Assembly: GCF_000521605.1 (NCBI RefSeq)
Contig: NZ_CP006942.1
Location: forward strand, 2,046,001-2,110,000
Reading direction: 5' to 3'
Length of the DNA: 64,000 nt
DNA from: Mannheimia sp. USDA-ARS-USMARC-1261
GTDB lineage: Bacteria > Pseudomonadota > Gammaproteobacteria > Enterobacterales > Pasteurellaceae
Shown in pieces: positions 30,758 to 39,003 of this stretch. Position 1 is the stretch's first letter. Every line of letters starts with the position of its first letter. The notes under the pieces are model-generated. The model was not told where the DNA came from. It worked only from the letters and a program-made list of their open reading frames with translations, and searched no databases. A program made the translations under genes and the position numbers.

Positions 30758-30841
30758 TTACATCATTTTGCTTGCTTGCTGTTTAGTCTGAGTTGCAGAA
30801 GCTAAAGAAGCAACAGCTAATGCGTTTAAATTTTTCTGCAT
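30758..30841 (-). CDS. 27-codon 5' frame of the methyltransferase gene
   Basis: ATG 30841 has AAGGGAT upstream and begins four bases past the stop of the preceding gene, the normal position for the next cistron. The frame reads MQKNLNALAVASLASATQTK and ends in ATG ATG TAA after three GCAA repeats. With one more (or two fewer) repeat units it would continue directly into the QAPLPFIGQKR motif and the methyltransferase. I therefore read it as the true beginning of that gene rather than an independent peptide. A real 27-residue peptide cannot be excluded. Confidence 0.55.
   Translation of the reverse strand: MQKNLNALAVASLASATQTKQQASKMM
30768..30779 (-). repeat. Tetranucleotide repeat (GCAA)3 in the methyltransferase 5' end
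   Basis: Three tandem GCAA units on the minus strand lie between the start at 30841 and the conserved part of the methyltransferase. Tetranucleotide tracts are the classic slipped-strand phase-variation elements of Pasteurellaceae, although three units is short. Confidence 0.7.
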
Positions 30842-30844
30842 TTT

Positions 30845-31309
30845 TTATCCCTTTTTGAAAATTGTCGCTAATTGATTTGGGCTGAATCGCCAACCCTCAT
30901 TACTGTTTTTGATTAAGTTAAAACACCACTCGGAGCAAAAATACTTATCCTGTTTTTGCTTGATACCGAATGCAATCCCTAACACGCCTCGCCAGTCGTA
31001 AGGTTTGCCTTTGGTTTGCTCATAATAGGCTTTGACCTCTCGCTCGGTTAAATTAGAGAGCTCAATTAAGCCCCACTTTTTATCATTTAATGGGATAATT
31101 TTTTGTCTCACTCCACCATCACGAGGACTTGAGCTATAACACTCATACCACTCTTCACGGTGATAGTGGTCTTTAATTTCACTTTTCTGCACTGCAATTT
31201 CACAGTGGGAATACTGCCCTTTTGTTACCTTGCGAATTAACCAATCAGTGCAACGAGCATATAGGTTGCCACCAGAACCTTTGTAGAGAGCTAGATAAAT
31301 TTTATTCAT
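30845..31309 (-). CDS. YiiX/YebB-like papain-fold (NlpC/P60-type) protein
   Basis: The 154-residue protein has a conserved-looking His in GQYSHCEIAV (residue 35) and Cys in DKYFCSEW (residue 125), the circularly permuted papain-like arrangement of the YiiX family, with YDWRGVLG between them. Such enzymes cleave amide or ester bonds; the substrate is unknown and could be cell wall or lipid. It overlaps the tail-fibre assembly gene by ATGA and precedes the methyltransferase. It has no signal peptide. Confidence 0.6.
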   Translation of the reverse strand: MNKIYLALYKGSGGNLYARCTDWLIRKVTKGQYSHCEIAVQKSEIKDHYHREEWYECYSSSPRDGGVRQKIIPLNDKKWGLIELSNLTEREVKAYYEQTKGKPYDWRGVLGIAFGIKQKQDKYFCSEWCFNLIKNSNEGWRFSPNQLATIFKKG

Positions 31310-31962
31310 TTTATAGCCTCCCCTTGATTTGGCAAACTGTACACAGGCTCAATCGCTTGCACTTGCTCTAAAGTTTCTGCTGTGTTTAGTTGGTCTTCAT
31401 AAGCCTGTCGTTGTCCTGCCACAATCGCCGCTACGGTTTGATATGCCATTGCTTTTTCGTAGGCTTTTTGGCGTAAAAGCTCAACTGGCACGCCTCGCCT
31501 TTGAGCAATCAAGTCTAATGTTGGCGTAGCGACAGTTTTATCCGCAAACCACGCCTTAGCCTCTTCTCGCTGAATGCTCCAAGTATCTCGTTCAAAAGCA
31601 GGTGTTTTGTCATATTCAGCCAAGTCATTAATAAAGGCTTGTGCCTTTTGGTTGATTTCGGCTAATTTTGCAGATTTTTCAGCAGAAATGACCGCTTGTT
31701 GTTGCTCGGGGTCGATTATCCATTTCTTGTTTTGCCATTTGTGGTAAGGGCTTGGAGCTTTACCCGATGTTTTGAGTTTCCCTTTCTCCAACCATACTTC
31801 GCCACCACCTGTAATACTGGCAGAGATAATATTTAATTCATCTTCTGTCATCACAGGATACCACCCCTCACCGTGTGTGCGGTACTCAACACCTGATACC
31901 TCATCTCCGACTAAAACCGGTTCATCAAACATCTTTTTTTCTAAATTAAATTGCTTTAACAT
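31306..31962 (-). CDS. Tail fibre assembly protein
   Basis: The 218-residue protein has the tail-fibre chaperone layout: an N-terminal part with EYRTHGEGWYPVM, a middle with SPYHKWQNKKWIID, and a helical C-terminus. It follows the tail fibre gene directly. Such proteins help fold or trimerise tail fibres. ATG 31962 has GGGAGAA upstream; a TTG one codon earlier is the alternative. It overlaps the next gene by four bases. Confidence 0.75.
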   Translation of the reverse strand: MLKQFNLEKKMFDEPVLVGDEVSGVEYRTHGEGWYPVMTEDELNIISASITGGGEVWLEKGKLKTSGKAPSPYHKWQNKKWIIDPEQQQAVISAEKSAKLAEINQKAQAFINDLAEYDKTPAFERDTWSIQREEAKAWFADKTVATPTLDLIAQRRGVPVELLRQKAYEKAMAYQTVAAIVAGQRQAYEDQLNTAETLEQVQAIEPVYSLPNQGEAIK

Positions 31963-31974
31963 CAATATTTCTCC

Positions 31975-33717
31975 CTACATTCGGCCCATAACTAATATGT
32001 ACAACGAGGTATCATGTCTGCCACCAACTCTAATTCTGTTCTCACCAATGAAGTAATTACCATTAACTGCGTGTTCACCGTGCCCTCTATCAGTAGCTAA
32101 TACAATTGGATGACCTGTATAAGGTTCGGGCAAGTAAAGCTCTCTTGCCCCAAGTGATTGAGTACGCATCATTGTAATTTTTAGCCCAAGTGGTTTAAGA
32201 TTATATACTGATGCACCCGCATAATGTTCTGCATAATACGTGTAGGTAAAATCGTCTCGTTTAAGGCTATTAATTAGTGTTCTGACCCAAGCAGTTGTGG
32301 GTACTTGGTGATTGCTTGCCTCTAATGGTGGAGGTAGAGCTTTTACCGTACCATTCACCTGTAAGCGGTTTTCTCCATCGTCTTTATGGTCTCCAATGAC
32401 AAAGTTGTTTGTATCACCAAACAACCGCCAGCCAATACGATAGTTATTTTGGCTATCATTGCTACCAGCCTCTAATACCGCACTACCATCCGCTTTTAAG
32501 TAAGTTTTAAGTACCGTTTTAATTTGGTACTTTTCCCCATTTTTAATAGACGAATACACCCCACCCAACTCACGCCAGTCGCCCCAACTACGAGGAATAG
32601 CTTCATTAATATTGGCATTAATCAACGTAAAATACGGCGGTTGTGTTGGATTATCTCGTTCCACCACAACACGAGAATTACTCTGTATCTTACGCTCTTC
32701 GCCAGTTTGAACAATGTCCCCATCACGGAAGAAATAATTGCCTGTCGCAGTACCGCCACTGTTAGATAACTTACTCTCACTCAATCCGTTTAAAGCAGCT
32801 GACAATCCAGTTACTCTTGAAATAGGTAAAGTCAAAATATTAAGCAGTAGCCTTACCCATCTTGTTGTTGGAACTTGTGTATTATCCGCATCAAGATTTG
32901 GGGAAATAACCTTTGCTGTACCATTCACCTGTAAGCGGTTTTCGCCGTCGTCCGAATGATTTCCAACGACAAAATTGTTGGTATCGCTAAATAATCGCCA
33001 GCCAATACGATAGTCATTTTGACCATTATTACCACCAGCCTCCAACACTGCACTACCATCCGCTTTTAAGTAAGTTTTAAGTACCGTTTTAATTTGGTAC
33101 TTTTCCCCATTTTTAATAGATGAGTAAACACCTCCAACATCCCGCATATCGCCCCAACTACGAGGAATAGCTTCATTAATATTGGCATTAATCAACGTAA
33201 AATACGGCGGTTGTGTTGGATTATCTCGTTCCACCACAACACGAGAATTACTCTGTATCTTACGCTCTTCGCCAGTTTGAACAACGTCGCCATCACGGAA
33301 GAAATAATTCCCCGTCGCCGTACCGCCGGTTTTGGAGAGCTTGGTGTTGGCTAAATCATAAGCCGTTTTAACCGCAACGCTCGTCGCCACCGTATCGGCA
33401 CTATTGCTGGTAACGGAGTTTGATTTTTTGCTGTTGGGGATGTAATTATCAAAGTTACGAGTGTTAGACTGCACCTTTAAATTGATATTGTTACAATATC
33501 CCTTAATTGCTTCGGCGACTTGGTTTTGTCTTTGCCCATCTGGTTGCAAATTGCCAAGCAGTAATACATTTCGCAACTCATCGTAAACATCCTGTACTCT
33601 CTCTTGCACACCATTAAGCCACTCAGCAGTTACAATAGTGCCAAGCGTACCCGTAGCTGGGTTGCCGTTGATAAAACGCCCATTATTGGAGTTAATATTA
33701 GGTAATCTATTCTTCAT
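31975..33717 (-). CDS. Tail fibre protein with internal duplication
   Basis: The 580-residue protein starts with a typical fibre N-terminus (INSNNGRFINGNPATGTLGT, ITGEWLNGVQ-like) that should attach to the baseplate. Residues about 129-269 and 319-459 are two near-identical copies, each with GNYFFRDGD, QTGEERKIQSNSR and YLKADGSAVLEAG, followed by a C-terminal tip of 120 residues ending LYILVMGRM. The protein probably binds the cell surface. Its position between gp48 and the assembly chaperone is as in Mu. The duplicated block is nearly identical at DNA level, so it is recent. Confidence 0.88.
   Translation of the reverse strand: MKNRLPNINSNNGRFINGNPATGTLGTIVTAEWLNGVQERVQDVYDELRNVLLLGNLQPDGQRQNQVAEAIKGYCNNINLKVQSNTRNFDNYIPNSKKSNSVTSNSADTVATSVAVKTAYDLANTKLSKTGGTATGNYFFRDGDVVQTGEERKIQSNSRVVVERDNPTQPPYFTLINANINEAIPRSWGDMRDVGGVYSSIKNGEKYQIKTVLKTYLKADGSAVLEAGGNNGQNDYRIGWRLFSDTNNFVVGNHSDDGENRLQVNGTAKVISPNLDADNTQVPTTRWVRLLLNILTLPISRVTGLSAALNGLSESKLSNSGGTATGNYFFRDGDIVQTGEERKIQSNSRVVVERDNPTQPPYFTLINANINEAIPRSWGDWRELGGVYSSIKNGEKYQIKTVLKTYLKADGSAVLEAGSNDSQNNYRIGWRLFGDTNNFVIGDHKDDGENRLQVNGTVKALPPPLEASNHQVPTTAWVRTLINSLKRDDFTYTYYAEHYAGASVYNLKPLGLKITMMRTQSLGARELYLPEPYTGHPIVLATDRGHGEHAVNGNYFIGENRIRVGGRHDTSLYILVMGRM
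32341..33330 (-). repeat. Direct repeat of about 420 bp inside the tail fibre gene
   Basis: The copies run from about 32341 to 32760 and from 32911 to 33330, offset by exactly 570 bp (190 codons, in frame). The middle 240 bp of each copy (about 32479-32720 and 33049-33290) differ by only a few bases. Between the copies is 150 bp of unique sequence. Confidence 0.9.
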
Positions 33718-33725
33718 TTTTGTCC

Positions 33726-34310
33726 CTATTTATAGGCAAAATAGCAGTAAGTGTGAGCCGGCTTAAGATCTCGGAAAAACTCCTCTAAAATTTGGTCTCC
33801 AAAATCGGTTAAACGGTCACCGGCTGATGACTGTCCTGCTCTAAATCGGGTAATATTGTCATCTGCATTTCTCACATCCACTCGCCACATATACCCCAAG
33901 ACTTCTGTCGGTGAGTTTTGGATGGGTATATCACCGGCGTTGGGTAAATCATTGGCTAAAGGTGAGAACTCTTTGATCTCAATACGGTAGCCGATAGACT
34001 CGGCAAGCTGAATAAAATAAGGGATAGACAGCCCACCTACCGCATTAAGCTGGATAATGACCCGCTTTACACGGTCGCTATAAGATTTGGCAAAATCGGT
34101 AGTAATACCGCAAACACGCTCCCAATCTGCCAACATCGTGCGAGACGTGGCTGGGTCAATAGCTGCAAGCATCTCTTCCGCACTTGCTTGTAAGCGGTCA
34201 AAGCAACGTCCATCAATCTCACATTGAGCAGTAAAACGCTTACCATTAATGTCGTAAGATACAGGGGGATAAAGCCGCTTTAAAATATCGGCGTGAGCAT
34301 AATCTGCCAT
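33726..34310 (-). CDS. Baseplate/tail protein, Mu gp48-like (DUF2313)
   Basis: The 194-residue protein has the YmfQ/DUF2313 pattern (ILKRLYPPVSYD near the start, WERVCGI, GDRLTDFG, LEEFFRDLKPAHTYCYFAY at the end). Mu gp48 is a baseplate wedge component that joins the fibre region. Its start abuts the gp47 stop. Length is normal. Confidence 0.88.
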   Translation of the reverse strand: MADYAHADILKRLYPPVSYDINGKRFTAQCEIDGRCFDRLQASAEEMLAAIDPATSRTMLADWERVCGITTDFAKSYSDRVKRVIIQLNAVGGLSIPYFIQLAESIGYRIEIKEFSPLANDLPNAGDIPIQNSPTEVLGYMWRVDVRNADDNITRFRAGQSSAGDRLTDFGDQILEEFFRDLKPAHTYCYFAYK

Positions 34311-35371
34311 TACCTCATCTCCTCAACGGTAACATTACCCAACCTAAACCACTCTACATTTTGTGATAAGTCAGCCGTTAAATTTTCAATCGGTGTGGTA
34401 ATTTTGCGATCTATCACACCAATTAAATCACTTACGATTGCCTCACATTGCGACACAATTACGCTGTCGGCAGGGGCTAAATGATTAAAGTAATCACCTA
34501 AAGCAGTTTTAATTTCGGTGGTAATTGCACTTAAACTCACGCCGCTTAATTTTACTTTAATGGTAAAATTTACCCGTCGTGCTGTTGGTTTAATTACCTT
34601 TGCCTCTTTGGCAGTAACCGGGCGGACCTCATCAATATAGGCTTGCACCTTATTGACAGTCTCATCGCTAGGCAAATCATTGTTACTGGTAATAACAATA
34701 TCTACTGTCCCTAAACCACGCCGGAGAGGATACACAAATGCAGCCTCTACACCGTCTACATCTAATGCCCACTCTTTATAGTCGTAACGGTTTCCGCCTG
34801 CAGGTGGTCGGCGGATGCGATTCAGTAACCGCTCAAGTAACGAGCTATCACTTTCGGCATCTGTACCGCCGAAAATCTCACGCAAAGTACAGGCTGTTTG
34901 CACACCTGCAGGAGCAGAGGTAAAATTAGCTGGTGTAGATGTAATAATGTTTTGATTTGCACCTGTACTAAGCGAGCGTACTTTAAGAGTGGTAGAAGAC
35001 GCACTAATCGTTCCTGCTTCAATCACCTCATAAAATCGTCCATCCGCAGTCATAACCTGTTTACCTACTTCAATTTTTGCACCAGCATTGCCAAAGACCT
35101 CAAGCCCCAAGCCACTCGCATAGGTGGCGTTACGGCGTTTAATGCCTCGCAAACTGGCGTGCTTTTCCAAAAACTCGCTATCTGCCGTATCCGGGAAAAA
35201 TTGCTTAATTGCCCATTTTTGATGAGCGTACACACCTTCTGCCACCGCAGCCAAACTACTGGCTCGGGTATAATTATCCGAATCCACCGACACATCGGCA
35301 TTGGGTTCAAGCGAGACCATATCCCTTAAAATATGGTCTCTAATCTCATCTAAAGTGGGCGTAATAAACAT
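34310..35371 (-). CDS. Baseplate J-like protein, Mu gp47
   Basis: The 353-residue protein matches the baseplate J/gp47 family: N-terminal DEIRDHILRDM, YTRASSLAAVAEGVYAHQ, then DGRFYEV and a C-terminal domain with RPVTAKEAKV. It forms the baseplate wedge of contractile tails. It is cotranscribed with gp46 upstream and gp48 downstream, with a one-base overlap to gp48. Confidence 0.92.
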   Translation of the reverse strand: MFITPTLDEIRDHILRDMVSLEPNADVSVDSDNYTRASSLAAVAEGVYAHQKWAIKQFFPDTADSEFLEKHASLRGIKRRNATYASGLGLEVFGNAGAKIEVGKQVMTADGRFYEVIEAGTISASSTTLKVRSLSTGANQNIITSTPANFTSAPAGVQTACTLREIFGGTDAESDSSLLERLLNRIRRPPAGGNRYDYKEWALDVDGVEAAFVYPLRRGLGTVDIVITSNNDLPSDETVNKVQAYIDEVRPVTAKEAKVIKPTARRVNFTIKVKLSGVSLSAITTEIKTALGDYFNHLAPADSVIVSQCEAIVSDLIGVIDRKITTPIENLTADLSQNVEWFRLGNVTVEEMR

Positions 35372-35385
35372 TTTTTAAATCTCGT

Positions 35386-35736
35386 TTAAATCACTTTTAC
35401 TGCGTGTTTAAATTGATAGGTTTTGCCACGGTTATCTGTAACTTGGATATTAAGATTTAACGAGCCATCTTTTGGCTGCTCGTGCGTAACCGTAATGCTT
35501 TTAGCCCGACCATCATCAATAATTGGTTGCAAAGCCTCTTCGGCGTACTGTTGGGCTAACAGCCCCACACGGCTTAAATCTTTTTCACGACTAATAAGAT
35601 GGAGCAGAGACCCCAACGTCCCATCTGCCCACCACGAGCCTTTAGGGGTTGTTAATCGGATATACACAGCATTTTGCAGTGTATCTATTTTTTCACTTGT
35701 ATAGTCCCGAGTGAGCGGGCTGATTTCTCTGTCCAT
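35386..35736 (-). CDS. Baseplate wedge protein, Mu gp46-like
   Basis: The 116-residue protein begins MDREISPLTRDYTSEK and belongs to the phage GP46 family (VYIRLTTPKGSWWADGTLGS). I use ATG 35736 because it matches the family N-terminus; a TTG frame from 35796 would translate through the TTTGTGGAA motif of a candidate late promoter. No clear ribosome site precedes the ATG. It heads the gp46-gp47-gp48-fibre group. Confidence 0.85.
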   Translation of the reverse strand: MDREISPLTRDYTSEKIDTLQNAVYIRLTTPKGSWWADGTLGSLLHLISREKDLSRVGLLAQQYAEEALQPIIDDGRAKSITVTHEQPKDGSLNLNIQVTDNRGKTYQFKHAVKVI

Positions 35737-35781
35737 ATTGCTATGATAGAGCTGATGAAGAAAGGAGTAAGGGGGAAGGAG

Positions 35782-35790
35782 TTCCACAAA
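35782..35790 (-). promoter_or_regulatory. Candidate late activator site before gp46
   Basis: On the minus strand TTTGTGGAA is followed by CTCCTTCCCCCTTACTCC. The same nonamer plus pyrimidine-rich stretch precedes the protease and lysis genes, and the nonamer also precedes the Mor/C gene. It lies 46 bp upstream of the gp46 start. Confidence 0.5.
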
Positions 35791-35842
35791 CAGCAAGCGG
35801 TCGTTTTCTGCAAAAAATTTGCAAAATTAGACCGCTTGTAAA

Positions 35843-36496
35843 TTAGCTATTTGGTTTGCCACGACCATCACTTTGATGGGTATGATTTTTGAGGGATACC
35901 GAACCGGCAGTCACGTCTCCACTTGTTTTAAAGCTACCGCTGGTTTGGCTTACGTTACCGCTAAAGCTCGCACCATTTCCACCTTGTACAGCCATTCCAC
36001 CGTTGCCGCTGATTTGCCCTTGCGAAACAAACTGCTGGTCGGTTTCTAGCTTCGGAGTTTTAAAATTCGCCCCGCTGCTTGCGGTAACAGAATATTGCTT
36101 GCATTTAATATTAAATGTATCGCACTCAATATCAATGACCCGTCCATTTTTTAAAATGATGGTCGAGCCACTAGAGTCATAAATCGCTGTCTCACCATTT
36201 TTTAGATTTTTGACCCGAAACGAGCCGTTTTCGGTCGCCACAATAATGCCGTGCGTGGTTTTACCGCCTAATGGAATCACCACCGCTTGCGTACCGGCAG
36301 GAGGCACAGAGGTAAAGCCAAAGTGCTGCATTAGCTCTAAGTCTTGGATAGTCTCATCAGCCAAACCGGAAACTTGCACCTGCTGAATATCGCTGCCACT
36401 TTTGACTAAATTTAATACCCCCCTAAAAGCAGCTCGCACGCTATCTTGCACACCTTTTGCCACCTCTTTTGTCTGTTTTGCTAATTTTCGCATCAT
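35843..36496 (-). CDS. Baseplate spike protein, Mu gp45 (gpV-like)
   Basis: The 217-residue protein forms the membrane-piercing spike. An N-terminal OB-like domain (GTQAVVIPLGGKTTHGI) is followed by a repetitive beta-helix rich in Gly and Ser, and the C-terminal tip carries KNHTHQSDG, an HxH iron-binding motif known from Mu gp45 and P2 gpV. I take ATG 36496, two bases after the gp44 stop; a GTG at 36517 would add seven residues. Confidence 0.9.
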   Translation of the reverse strand: MMRKLAKQTKEVAKGVQDSVRAAFRGVLNLVKSGSDIQQVQVSGLADETIQDLELMQHFGFTSVPPAGTQAVVIPLGGKTTHGIIVATENGSFRVKNLKNGETAIYDSSGSTIILKNGRVIDIECDTFNIKCKQYSVTASSGANFKTPKLETDQQFVSQGQISGNGGMAVQGGNGASFSGNVSQTSGSFKTSGDVTAGSVSLKNHTHQSDGRGKPNS

Positions 36497-36498
36497 AC

Positions 36499-37638
36499 TT
36501 ATTGCCCCAACTCCCACGAGCCTACATATTCCACTTGTTCTTTTTTCTTACGCCCTTTTTTGCCTTTCTTACCTTTACGCTTACGAGCCTCTTCCGCTTT
36601 AGCCTGATAAGCATCAGGTGTCCACACGCCATCGAGCTTTAACCGCAATTCGGTGGTTGTGCCACCTGAACGAGAAAGCCTAAAACGTCGTCCCATCAAA
36701 AAGAAAATACCATCTAAATCGTACTCCTCACACACAACGTGAACCCGTTGTCCTGCTTGCCATAGCGTGCCGTCTTGGGTTTTATGATCCGGCACAATAA
36801 TTGTGAGACTAAACGATTCTAACTGCCAATCTGACACCTGCTTTTTCGCCTGTTTCATCAAGGCTTCAAGGTTCTCCACATCGCCTAGTACAATAGTTTT
36901 AGGCTTATAAAGCTCCATTTCATCGTTTTTGTAAACCCACTTAAAATCGTGCTTGGCGTTATCTGACTCTGTACCGTGCTTTTGAGCTAAAAAAGTTACC
37001 TCTGAATAGCTTTGCGACACATCGTAAGAAAGTGTGGCATCCACAAAGTTATTTTTGCGGGTATCGCCGGACTCTTTCACACAGTAGAGCGTGGCGACAG
37101 GCGGTTGAGCGTAATCCGCTCCGCCCACAATCAACACACCTTTCGGATCAAACCAACAATGCAAACCGGCGGAGTTGGCACACCGCATAATTGCTTCCCA
37201 CGCCGACTCGCCAACATCAATATCCACCTTGCTCAGCGTCGGGTTTTTCTCGGCTTTAAGTTGTACCTCTTTAATGCCGAGCGGATTAACAATTTTTTTA
37301 ACAGCATCAAGCAGCGATAAACCCTGCACATTGGTAATCGGGGCAGTGCAATCCACCAAAATAGAGGCTTTATCACGTCCATTTAGGCTAAATCCACGCC
37401 CGCTTTTGCTAATAGTGTGGTGTGTAGTATCCACAATGCCGGTAAGCACTGTTTCGCCGTTGATTTTAACCACCGCCGTTTTGCCCGAGTAATTTGGCAA
37501 CACCTCTAAATTACTGGATTTACCCAACTCAAAATTGAAACTATCGGCAGGGATTAAAAAATCGCTGTCAATATCATAGCTTTTCCAGTTTTTATGCTGT
37601 GAGCCGTCAATTTCCACCACAATCTCATTTTCAATCAT
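36499..37638 (-). CDS. Baseplate hub protein, Mu gp44 (gpP)
   Basis: The 379-residue protein has the gpP/gpD-like hub pattern: VEIDGSQHKNWKSYDI at the start, SVSQSY-type beta domains, and LWQAGQRVHV near 300. The C-terminal 35 residues are very Lys-rich (RKRKGKKGKKGRKK), more than usual, perhaps for DNA or membrane contact. It forms the hub to which the spike binds. It lies between gp43 and gp45. Confidence 0.87.
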   Translation of the reverse strand: MIENEIVVEIDGSQHKNWKSYDIDSDFLIPADSFNFELGKSSNLEVLPNYSGKTAVVKINGETVLTGIVDTTHHTISKSGRGFSLNGRDKASILVDCTAPITNVQGLSLLDAVKKIVNPLGIKEVQLKAEKNPTLSKVDIDVGESAWEAIMRCANSAGLHCWFDPKGVLIVGGADYAQPPVATLYCVKESGDTRKNNFVDATLSYDVSQSYSEVTFLAQKHGTESDNAKHDFKWVYKNDEMELYKPKTIVLGDVENLEALMKQAKKQVSDWQLESFSLTIIVPDHKTQDGTLWQAGQRVHVVCEEYDLDGIFFLMGRRFRLSRSGGTTTELRLKLDGVWTPDAYQAKAEEARKRKGKKGKKGRKKKEQVEYVGSWELGQ

Positions 37639-37641
37639 TTC

Positions 37642-39003
37642 CTACTCCGAATAACAATTTAACAATGTGGCACGCTCAATAAAATTCGGCTGACGGATTT
37701 GAGGGTTAAGCCGTAACAACTCATCAGAGCGACTATAATCACCATAAAAGGCGTGAGCCACTTGTGGTAATGTGCCGCTAACTTCCACATTTCTCACAAC
37801 TAAAGGCGGTTTTTGGTTAATCGCGGATAGGGCAATCTGCATTAATTCGTGGCTGCTATCCCGTAACACCTCACTCAACTCGTGCATTGCGGTATAAAGC
37901 CCGTTATTTGGCTCATTAATAGCTATATTTTGCTGAGAATCCTGCTGCATTTTACGCACTAAATTCAGGCTTTTAAGCAAGGATAGGCGAGCTTGAGTAG
38001 TGATATACTCAATATCTGCCGGGGTCATTTCCTCCGCTTGAGCCTCAATAATTTGTACCGCACTTTGAGTCAAAATTGCGGAACTCATCAACTGCAAAGC
38101 ACAGGTTAAAACTTGCAAGTCCGAGCGAGTAAACTGAGTGCTTAAATAACTACCTTGGTTTTGTCGTTCACGCTGTTTAAAAAACTGAGCTGCTGAAGTA
38201 ATCCGCTGTGTCTGTTTTGTCTCCAGAAAACGAGGGATTTTAGCCACTGCATCAAAATCTCGCATAAGATCGTTAAATGCTGATTTAACACCCAAATTGG
38301 TGCTAAATTTGTATTTATCAGCTGCTTGCTTAAATACCTTAAAAAATAAACCAATTGCATCGCTGCTTTGTGGCAAAAACGAGGCTTTAGTTACCCCCAA
38401 CCGCAAATCATAGAGGCTATTATCAAAATCCAATAAACTAAATAGCTGCTCCCCCATATAAAAAATAGCAGACCATTGCGACAGCAAACGCTTTTTAACA
38501 TTATGAGCTGCCACCACCATTTCCATATTTTTTGCCCACCAAGCGGTTACTTTTTCCACAAAGTTTTCAATTTGCAGCAAAAACTTATCAATACGAGAGA
38601 GCAGACTGTTCTCAAACACAAAAATCGGCTGCATTTCTGAGGCTTCGGCAAAATTAAGGTCGAGCGACACATAATTCACATTCTCTGCATCGTGGCGAAG
38701 GTTTGCCGAGAGTAATAGCATATTTGGCATACGCCCACGCACAGGGTGGACTAAGACCCCCGTACCTCGCTTTTGCACCATTGCTAAAAAGGCTTGATAG
38801 TCGGCATAATACCCCTCGCCAAACAATACCGCTTGTAGCCGTACTGTTTGTTTATTGAGCCCCATATCCTCTAAATCAGCCCCATTCACAAAAGGGTAGG
38901 CGTGTTCAACTACCGCTCGCTCAAAGCTATCATCTACCGCAAGCACATCAAAACGTACACCTTTAAAACTTGCCTGCTGAATAGGCATTGTCCAACCGCT
39001 CAT
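37642..39003 (-). CDS. Tail/DNA circulation protein N, Mu gp43
   Basis: The 453-residue protein has the DNA-circularisation N-terminal family signature (MPIQQASFKGVRFDVLAVDD, FGEGYYADYQAFLAMVQ, LVHPVRGRM). In Mu this is gene N, a tail protein linking tube and baseplate. The C-terminus ends with a LysM-like stretch (YGDYSRSDELLRLNPQIRQPNFI). Start and the tape-measure stop share a base (TAATG). Confidence 0.9.
   Translation of the reverse strand: MSGWTMPIQQASFKGVRFDVLAVDDSFERAVVEHAYPFVNGADLEDMGLNKQTVRLQAVLFGEGYYADYQAFLAMVQKRGTGVLVHPVRGRMPNMLLLSANLRHDAENVNYVSLDLNFAEASEMQPIFVFENSLLSRIDKFLLQIENFVEKVTAWWAKNMEMVVAAHNVKKRLLSQWSAIFYMGEQLFSLLDFDNSLYDLRLGVTKASFLPQSSDAIGLFFKVFKQAADKYKFSTNLGVKSAFNDLMRDFDAVAKIPRFLETKQTQRITSAAQFFKQRERQNQGSYLSTQFTRSDLQVLTCALQLMSSAILTQSAVQIIEAQAEEMTPADIEYITTQARLSLLKSLNLVRKMQQDSQQNIAINEPNNGLYTAMHELSEVLRDSSHELMQIALSAINQKPPLVVRNVEVSGTLPQVAHAFYGDYSRSDELLRLNPQIRQPNFIERATLLNCYSE

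Noticed and set aside
31975-33717. Diversity-generating retroelement acting on the tail fibre
   Set aside because: No reverse transcriptase or template repeat is visible; the differences between copies are not concentrated at adenines, and a plain duplication explains them.
35737-35796. Longer gp46 from a TTG start
   Set aside because: The extension would translate the candidate promoter motif, and the family N-terminus fits ATG 35736.
38554-38562. A fifth TTTGTGGAA match on the minus strand
   Set aside because: It lies in the middle of the gp43 coding sequence, has no pyrimidine-rich stretch after it and no gene start nearby, so it is probably chance.
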